Origin: an uncultured Bacteroidales bacterium
GTDB taxonomy: Bacteria > Bacteroidota > Bacteroidia > Bacteroidales > Paludibacteraceae
Assembly: GCA_900556095.1 (NCBI GenBank)
Contig: USNU01000027.1
Location: 1-10,721, forward strand
Direction: 5' to 3'
DNA: 10,721 nucleotides
Below, piece by piece: positions 5,806-10,721 of this stretch. The notes beneath the pieces were generated by a model that worked only from the letters and a program-made list of their open reading frames with translations, searched no databases and was not told the origin of the DNA. Made by a program: the position numbers and the translations under genes. How positions within the stretch are numbered: the stretch's first letter is position 1; each line of letters opens with the position of its first letter.

Positions 5806-7272
5806 TCAGTAACTGACCAGACTCTTGACATCGGTGGCTGACAATTTGCCCGAAGGCATAGCACGCAGACTTCCCGACCAGAGAAGCAGCGGCGCTGTGG
5901 GCTGACTATCAATGATATAGTCGATAGTAGTGTTGTCATTTGCCATCAGTTGCCACCCGGGTTGGAGTGTAAAATAGACATCCCCCACACAGCGTTTGTT
6001 AAGCGACTGCATATAGACAGGGTTGGTCAGCACTTCCGCCTGCGGAAAAGCAAGTTGCACGCCCTCGAAATCCATTAGGAAGTTCGCCACCTGACGCTGG
6101 ATAGTCTCCAAGGAGAGACGTTTCTGCTCAATAAGGGTGCGATTAAGGTAGATAGAGTGTCCGAAGCCGCCATCCACCCAACGTTCATGTCCGTAGATAG
6201 CCATCAGATAGGTGCTTGTCAGGGCCGCCGCTTTATCCACATTGAACTGTTGTACAGGTAGTTGCGCAGAGAGCATAACCTCTTTGCTTGTACCGAGGAC
6301 GGGACGCCCGACGAGGAGAATCTCATAGTTGTCGTGTCCGATACGCTTGTCGAGTTGCTCTATAAGATACCCCAAATCCTGATTGAGCCACAAGTACATA
6401 TCCTCCTGCTCGGCGGAATGGATTTGGTCAGAAGTGGCTTTGGGAGTAATGGTATTGAGTTCGAGCATCAGCAGGTCCGGCGTGGGGTCGGTACCGAGTT
6501 GCACGTTTTTCTGCAAAGCGAGTGCCAGTTCGATAACAAGCGTATTTGCCACAGGCGACTGACGAAGAATATCTTTCGAGAGATAAGAAAACGACTTTTT
6601 GCGCTCGGAATCAGTAGGATACATATACATAAGTATATCCATTCGAGGTGTCCACCAGCGTGCCGCCAGTTCGCCGAAACGCCCGCTGATATTCTGCTGA
6701 TCCGCCGCAGACGGCAGTCCTTCGGGATAGAAAGAGGAGGTTGCCCAATGTTGCTCGTCGGCATCTATCCAGCAGCAAGCATTCGCAGCATGCCCCGCCA
6801 AAAGGATAGTGGTCTCGGGGTGAATACCTATAGCGTATATTTTTGATTGTGCGCCATGCAACATACGCATCTCGTCGGCGATGGTAGGCGAGAGCAAAGC
6901 ACGCGGCGAGAGTTGACGCGACGTGCCAATCCCCTGGACTTGGTTGTCCTCCAGCAAGATATGCGGCATGCGGTCGCGACGGGAATAGTAATAATCCATC
7001 GCATAGCCATGCTCCATCGGCGTGGTGCCGGTCACATAGGTTGCGGTAGTCTCGTTGCCGCCATAGACGACGTGCGGGAACGAAACGGACGTTTGAAACG
7101 CCTCTTCGCTGAGGGTTCTCAAACCGCCTTTAGCCCAATAGGGACGAAGCAAGGCAAGGTTCTGCCCTGTCATTCCGTCCACCACCGCCACCACCGTCAA
7201 ACGAGGCGCAGCCGAAAGCAGACAAGGAAAGAGAATAGCGATTAACGTATGATATAGATGAGTCGTGCGCAT
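5806..7272 (-). CDS. Exported alkaline-phosphatase-superfamily protein, PafA-like, probably catalytically degenerate
   Basis: A 488-residue protein with a signal peptide (residues 1-21, ending LLSA). The fold is recognisable from VVAVVDGM (27-34), TGTTPMEHGY (81-90), the NQVQGIGTSRQLSPRALL segment (110-127), LLAGHAANACCWID (157-170), PDLLMLEL (265-272) and LDKRIGHDNYEILL (307-320), all lining up with PafA-type monoesterases. The active site does not match. Only the first zinc ligand (Asp32) is kept. The nucleophile Thr is Gly72, the usual Asn is Asp93, the Lys/Arg pair is His151/Glu153, the Asp-x3-His ligands fall at Thr276/Thr280, the Asp-His pair at Arg323-Pro324, and the last His near Thr459. 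The ATG at 7272 is chosen for the signal peptide; it overlaps the DUF4105 gene by 31 bp. It is probably a periplasmic binding or scaffold protein rather than a phosphatase. Confidence 0.78.
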   Translation of the reverse strand: MRTTHLYHTLIAILFPCLLSAAPRLTVVAVVDGMTGQNLALLRPYWAKGGLRTLSEEAFQTSVSFPHVVYGGNETTATYVTGTTPMEHGYAMDYYYSRRDRMPHILLEDNQVQGIGTSRQLSPRALLSPTIADEMRMLHGAQSKIYAIGIHPETTILLAGHAANACCWIDADEQHWATSSFYPEGLPSAADQQNISGRFGELAARWWTPRMDILMYMYPTDSERKKSFSYLSKDILRQSPVANTLVIELALALQKNVQLGTDPTPDLLMLELNTITPKATSDQIHSAEQEDMYLWLNQDLGYLIEQLDKRIGHDNYEILLVGRPVLGTSKEVMLSAQLPVQQFNVDKAAALTSTYLMAIYGHERWVDGGFGHSIYLNRTLIEQKRLSLETIQRQVANFLMDFEGVQLAFPQAEVLTNPVYMQSLNKRCVGDVYFTLQPGWQLMANDNTTIDYIIDSQPTAPLLLWSGSLRAMPSGKLSATDVKSLVSY

Positions 7273-8231
7273 AGATGAATAGCAGGAATAATGAGCAGTC
7301 GCCAGCCGAAACCGACCAGCGGATGAATAGAAAAAAACGTGAGAAAACCGACGATGAGCAGCAAAGCGAGATAGACAATGCCCATCACCACCTCGACCCA
7401 CCACGACCATTTGCCGCGATGTCTGTCCCATAGACTGACGGCCACAAGGGCAAGCGCCAAGAGAGCAATACCCAAGTACCATGTAGCATACCAAGGTACA
7501 GGTTGTATTCCAAAAGGCTGAATATCACCGGATTGCACCAACGGAGTACCATCCGGCAAACGGGCTCCCGCCATAAAGAACATCAGTTCCTCTGGCAAAA
7601 AGAGGCGTTGTTCGCCGTGCATAGGTCGATCGGCACGCCTGCCAAAAAGGAGGTTGATACCAAAATTTGCCCACGAAGCAGGGCGGGTGTATCGGCGCAG
7701 AAAATTGCGATAGGTCTGCCCTTCGGCACCTGTATATGTAGAGGTAATACTGTCGCCGAGCACCTGCTTGATCAGTTGATACGGACGTGTGGCACAGTTG
7801 TCGAACACAAAATTATAGAGATAATATCGGTTCTGCGGCTCATAGTTGACGACCAATGCTTCGAACAGCGATTGGCGTTGCGGCAATGTCAGATTGAGCA
7901 CCTGCTCATAAACCGGACGCCGGTTGTAGGCATAGCCGAAAAAGAATGCATCGGCGGACTCTATACCGAGTTGGTAGTAGGTCTCACCACGCACAAACTT
8001 CCAATAGAAATGGTCGGTATTAAAATCGAAGATACCATAGTTGAATACCACATCCAATTGGTTGACTGTGTCCTGCACACGCAATGCGGTATGCCCATAG
8101 CGGGCATACAACTCACTCCCCGGAGCGCAAGTGAGCAGCGAGATACGCGACTGCTCGCTCAGATACTGCCCCGCAAAGGCAGAAACCGCCGACAGAACGG
8201 CTGCCAACAACATACAAAACCTATTGCGCAT
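7242..8231 (-). CDS. DUF4105 / Lnb N-terminal-domain protein, membrane anchored
   Basis: A 329-residue protein: signal peptide (1-20, ending SAFA), periplasmic domain (about 22-245), then three membrane segments (about 250-267, 279-300, 310-327). Family motifs are SLLTCAPGSELYARYGHTAL (31-50), VFNYGIFDFNT (62-72), a KFVRGETYYQLG segment (78-89), and NFVFDNCATRP (140-150). His47 and Cys146 are the invariant His and Cys expected for a cysteine-dependent acyltransferase fold. From memory, the domain is shared with Lnb, which transfers an acyl chain to the N-terminal cysteine of lipoproteins, and a Bacteroides member has been reported to do this. I infer, without proof, a lipoprotein-modifying role here. 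The start overlaps the PAP2 gene by 11 bp and the end overlaps the PafA-like gene by 31 bp. Confidence 0.82.
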   Translation of the reverse strand: MRNRFCMLLAAVLSAVSAFAGQYLSEQSRISLLTCAPGSELYARYGHTALRVQDTVNQLDVVFNYGIFDFNTDHFYWKFVRGETYYQLGIESADAFFFGYAYNRRPVYEQVLNLTLPQRQSLFEALVVNYEPQNRYYLYNFVFDNCATRPYQLIKQVLGDSITSTYTGAEGQTYRNFLRRYTRPASWANFGINLLFGRRADRPMHGEQRLFLPEELMFFMAGARLPDGTPLVQSGDIQPFGIQPVPWYATWYLGIALLALALVAVSLWDRHRGKWSWWVEVVMGIVYLALLLIVGFLTFFSIHPLVGFGWRLLIIPAIHLCARLIYIIR

Positions 8232-8859
8232 AGCAGTAAATCAGATTAGGAAGAAATGTAAACAGCAACCCGAGCAGAAACCCGCAAACGACCTGCAATG
8301 GTGTGTGGGCATCAAGATACAGACGGGCATACATCAACAACAAAGCCAATACAAACATACAGATTACAAGCCACATAGACGGCATAATACCCGTACATAG
8401 GCAAAAACTCATCACGCCGCCTATCAGTCCGCCCAGACTGCTCAAATGCGCCGATATTTTCCACCAATGGTTGATAATCGTTACCAAAATGAGCGCAATG
8501 GTGGCACCGACAGCCGTCAGCAAAAGATAGGTCGGCACCTTAAGGGCACTGAACATAAAATAGCACCAAAAAACAAAACAGCAGACGGTGTATATATAGG
8601 GAGTAGTGCGCTGGGCGGAGCGGGCAATATAGAGGTCTCTCACACTACCGCGGCGTATGAGCAGCAGAATAGCAGTCAGCGGAATGATACAAGTCAGCAC
8701 CAATGTCCCGACAACACTCACCCACCAATAGACCGCAGGCAAAGGCAGGAAATGTACCGAGAAAGCGGCACAGAAAAACACCATCCCGTAGGTAGGAATA
8801 AACAGCGGATAGAGCAATATGCTCACCCCCTTGGATAATATGTTCAGCAGTTGTTTCAT
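8221..8859 (-). CDS. PAP2-like membrane phosphatase
   Basis: A 212-residue integral membrane protein with about six hydrophobic segments. Motif 1 is degenerate (RSAQRTTP, Arg84 and Pro87). Motif 2 is SAH (136-138, where classical members have SGH), and motif 3 is AR-x5-H (Arg179, His185) followed by TPLQ, giving Gln189 where the usual Asp sits. The two catalytic histidines are therefore kept while the supporting Asp is not. PAP2 enzymes remove phosphate from lipid phosphates such as phosphatidic acid, undecaprenyl pyrophosphate or lipid A on the periplasmic side; which one applies here is unknown. The ATG overlaps the rpoN stop as ATGA (8856-8859), so its translation is probably coupled to rpoN. 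It is followed by the Lnb-like gene with an 11-bp overlap. Confidence 0.78.
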   Translation of the reverse strand: MKQLLNILSKGVSILLYPLFIPTYGMVFFCAAFSVHFLPLPAVYWWVSVVGTLVLTCIIPLTAILLLIRRGSVRDLYIARSAQRTTPYIYTVCCFVFWCYFMFSALKVPTYLLLTAVGATIALILVTIINHWWKISAHLSSLGGLIGGVMSFCLCTGIMPSMWLVICMFVLALLLMYARLYLDAHTPLQVVCGFLLGLLFTFLPNLIYCYAQ

Positions 8860-10361
8860 TGCATTACGGAACGGCGCAGACGAGCCACCGGAATACCGAG
8901 TTGCTCACGGTATTTGGCTATGGTGCGGCGGGCTATCTTGTAGCCGTGTTCACCCAACATCTCCACCAAACGGTCATCGTTGAGCGGTTCTTTTTTGTCC
9001 TCTTTATCAATGATTTCCAGAAGGATATGCTTAATCTCCCGCGTGGATACCTCCTCGCCTTTGGTATTGGTCATCGACTCGGAAAAGAAGTATTTGAGCG
9101 GATAGATACCAAACTGGGTCTGCACATACTTGCTGTTGCTCACACGCGAGATTGTACTTACATCATAGCCCGTACGGTCGGCAATGTCTTGCAGAATCAT
9201 CGGTCTGAGACAGGTCTCGTCGCCCTCCATAAAGAAATCGTGCTGAAACTGCATGATTGCTGTCATTGTGCGTGTGAGCGTCTCATTGCGCTGGCGAATG
9301 GCATCGATAAACCAACGTGCGGAGTCCAGTTTATTACGAATAAAACGCATTGCCTCTTTGGTCTCCGTCGTCTGCTTGCCCTTGGAGTACTGATCGAGCA
9401 TATCGCTGTACTCACGGCTCACGTGCAATTCGGGTATATCGCCCGTATTGAGAGTTAGAATCAGTTCTCCGTCGCGATTCTCAATGTAAAAATCGGGAAT
9501 GATAGTGGTACGCTGGGTGTCGTATGCCGTCCCCGAAAAGGCATTGGCGGGCTTTTGGTTGAGACGCAAAATCTCGTTCACCGCATCCTTGAACTGTGGT
9601 TCGCTTACGCCGAGACGCTGTATCACCTTATCAAAATGGTGCTTCGAAAAAGCCTCAAAATGGCACTCTAATATCTTGGTTGCCAGTTCGATAGCAGGCG
9701 TCTGCGGCTTGCGGTGCAACTGGGTTAGCAAGCACTCTTGCAGATTAGCAGCCGCCACCCCGGGCGGGTCGAACTGCTTGATCTGATTGACAATATCCGC
9801 CATCTCCTCATCGCTGACCGTCAGGTTCTCCTGAAAACTCAAGTCATCGACCAACTGTTCCACCGTGCGGCGCAGATATCCGTCATCGTCGATGTTACCG
9901 AGCACCCACTTGGCGATATGCCGCTGGGGTTTGGTCATTTTGGTGAGGTAGATCTGCGATTTCAGTTCGTCGGTAAAACTTGTCCCCCCCGAGAAAGGTA
10001 TGTCGCGCGACTCGTTTTCAGCCGAACCATTGTTGGTGCGGAGCATATACTCAGGCGTCTCATCATCGTTGACATATTGGTCGTAGTTGAAGTCCTCGTT
10101 CTGCAACGGGTCTCCCCCACCCTCGTCATCATTGCCTTGCGGATAATCGTTCTCTTGTTCGCCGTATTCGTCGGCGGAGTAGTCGTCGGTATGACTTTCC
10201 TGCTCTCCCCCCTCCTCCAATGCAGGATTCTCCTGCAACTCTTCGTTGATACGCTGTGGCAGTTCCACAGAGGGCAACTCCAGCATACGTATCACCTGTA
10301 TCTGGGTGGGCGATAGTTTGGTCTGGAGTTTCTGTTGTTGGGTTAGAGAGGCTGATTGCAT
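8856..10361 (-). CDS. rpoN: RNA polymerase sigma-54 factor
   Basis: A 501-residue sigma-54. Region I is the glutamine- and leucine-rich activator-responsive segment (residues 6-49, starting LTQQQKLQTKLSPTQ). Region II is a long, strongly acidic linker (about 49-105) with many Asp, Glu and Gly. The core-binding domain follows from about residue 128. The promoter-binding helix-turn-helix lies at about 392-420 (VSTISRVSNSKYVQTQFGIY), and the RpoN box is ARRTIAKYRE (477-486), one conservative change from ARRTVAKYRE. All parts needed for -24/-12 promoter recognition are present. The ATG at 10361 is 11 nt after the aminotransferase stop, so both are probably co-transcribed; the promoter is outside the window. 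No enhancer-binding activator gene is present here. Confidence 0.97.
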   Translation of the reverse strand: MQSASLTQQQKLQTKLSPTQIQVIRMLELPSVELPQRINEELQENPALEEGGEQESHTDDYSADEYGEQENDYPQGNDDEGGGDPLQNEDFNYDQYVNDDETPEYMLRTNNGSAENESRDIPFSGGTSFTDELKSQIYLTKMTKPQRHIAKWVLGNIDDDGYLRRTVEQLVDDLSFQENLTVSDEEMADIVNQIKQFDPPGVAAANLQECLLTQLHRKPQTPAIELATKILECHFEAFSKHHFDKVIQRLGVSEPQFKDAVNEILRLNQKPANAFSGTAYDTQRTTIIPDFYIENRDGELILTLNTGDIPELHVSREYSDMLDQYSKGKQTTETKEAMRFIRNKLDSARWFIDAIRQRNETLTRTMTAIMQFQHDFFMEGDETCLRPMILQDIADRTGYDVSTISRVSNSKYVQTQFGIYPLKYFFSESMTNTKGEEVSTREIKHILLEIIDKEDKKEPLNDDRLVEMLGEHGYKIARRTIAKYREQLGIPVARLRRSVMQ

Positions 10362-10372
10362 AGTCCGGTTTC

Positions 10373-10721
10373 TTATTTATTCACCAACGCAAGCACGTTG
10401 GTAGTGATATATTCGAGTTGTTCGTCGTCCAATTCGGTGTGCATCGGCAGCGACAGCACACAAGAGGCCAACCGCTCGGCCACAGGAAAATCTCCCGCTT
10501 GGTAACGCGGGTCCTGGTAGGCTTTCTGCAGATGCAATGGCACGGGATAGTAGATCATGGCGGGTATGTCCTTGGCTTGCAGCCCTTCGCGCACTGCGTC
10601 CCTGTCCACCCCCTGCAAGCGCAGTGTATATTGGTGATAGACGTGAGAGGATTGAGGTTCGCGCCCGGGGATGAGAACATGTTCGTCTCCCGCAAATGCC
10701 TTGTCGTAATACGCCGCCGCA
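10373..10721 (-). CDS. DegT/DnrJ/EryC1/StrS family sugar aminotransferase, C-terminal part only
   Basis: The minus-strand frame is open from the right edge to the TAA at 10373-10375 and gives the last 115 residues. Family signatures are SSHVYHQYTLRL, then GVDRDAVREGL, then IPAMIYYPVPLHLQKAY and LPMHTELDDEQLEYI. The YYPVPLH and H-x-E stretches are typical of PLP-dependent transaminases that place an amino group on nucleotide-linked keto-sugars for surface polysaccharides. The PLP lysine lies outside the window, so completeness cannot be checked. The open frame continues upstream of the TTG at 10618, with matching family sequence, so that TTG is internal. The function points to capsule, O-antigen or glycan synthesis; the precise sugar is unknown. 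Confidence 0.88.
   Translation of the reverse strand, partial: AAAYYDKAFAGDEHVLIPGREPQSSHVYHQYTLRLQGVDRDAVREGLQAKDIPAMIYYPVPLHLQKAYQDPRYQAGDFPVAERLASCVLSLPMHTELDDEQLEYITTNVLALVNK

Noticed and set aside
7273..7494. N-terminal extension of the PafA-like protein to 7494
   Set aside because: It would overlap the DUF4105 coding sequence by 253 bp and bury a good signal peptide that begins at 7272.
7503..8249. 248-codon plus-strand open frame
   Set aside because: Antisense to the DUF4105 gene, with no recognisable domain, no promoter in front and no fit with the operon.
9738..10316. 192-codon plus-strand open frame with a hydrophobic product
   Set aside because: Antisense to rpoN. Its hydrophobic run opposes the acidic region II codons of rpoN (GAN codons read as valine, leucine or isoleucine on the other strand).
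1..10721. Search for CRISPR arrays, insertion sequences, tRNA or rRNA genes, toxin-antitoxin pairs and phage-defence genes
   Set aside because: No spaced palindromic repeats, transposase motifs, terminal inverted repeats, structural RNA signatures or defence-type domains were seen; gene content is core-like throughout.

Overview
The window looks like chromosomal DNA from the phylum Bacteroidota, most likely order Bacteroidales. Three lines of evidence agree. Intergenic gaps carry the Bacteroidota housekeeping promoter form (TTTG or TTG, 20 nt, TAnnTTTG). Most start codons lack a Shine-Dalgarno sequence. Several genes (DUF4491, DUF4494, a DUF4105/Lnb-like protein, a rpoN-PAP2 pair) belong to families I know mainly from this group. 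I see no insertion sequence, phage gene, integrase, CRISPR array, tRNA or rRNA. This is ordinary core genome with several under-described genes.

Layout. Bases 1-280 (minus) hold the N-terminus of a NOL1/NOP2/Sun-type rRNA cytosine-C5 methyltransferase, which runs off the left edge. A divergent promoter region (281-499) separates it from two plus-strand genes: a secreted type-B carboxylesterase (500-1822) and a small DUF4491 membrane protein (1914-2198). A perfect 17-bp hairpin at 2243-2279 sits between these and the convergent minus-strand genes and probably terminates both directions. Everything from 2328 to the right edge is on the minus strand, in three transcription blocks. Read in transcription order, block A is DegT-type aminotransferase (cut by the right edge), rpoN, PAP2-like phosphatase, DUF4105/Lnb-like protein, and an alkaline-phosphatase-fold protein; from rpoN onward its genes overlap. 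Block B is DUF4494, yggS, a HAD phosphatase and a secreted protein of unknown function. Block C is a lipid kinase with its own promoter.

How the genes fit together. Block A couples the sigma-54 factor to three envelope proteins: a membrane lipid-phosphate phosphatase, a protein resembling the lipoprotein N-acyltransferase Lnb, and an exported phosphatase-fold protein. Together they suggest an envelope lipid or lipoprotein module whose translation is tied to sigma-54. Block B combines PLP homeostasis (YggS) with a small-molecule phosphatase and two uncharacterised proteins.

The most notable points are these. (1) The exported PafA-like protein has lost almost every catalytic and zinc-binding residue of its family, so it looks like a pseudo-phosphatase. 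(2) Two leaders, for the lipid kinase and for DUF4494, each carry a tandem array of 7-bp units ending in ATT on the sense strand, both starting exactly 5 nt upstream of the start codon. (3) Two promoters have 8-nt homopolymers inside their 20-nt spacers. All family assignments are from reading motifs by eye; no database search was run.
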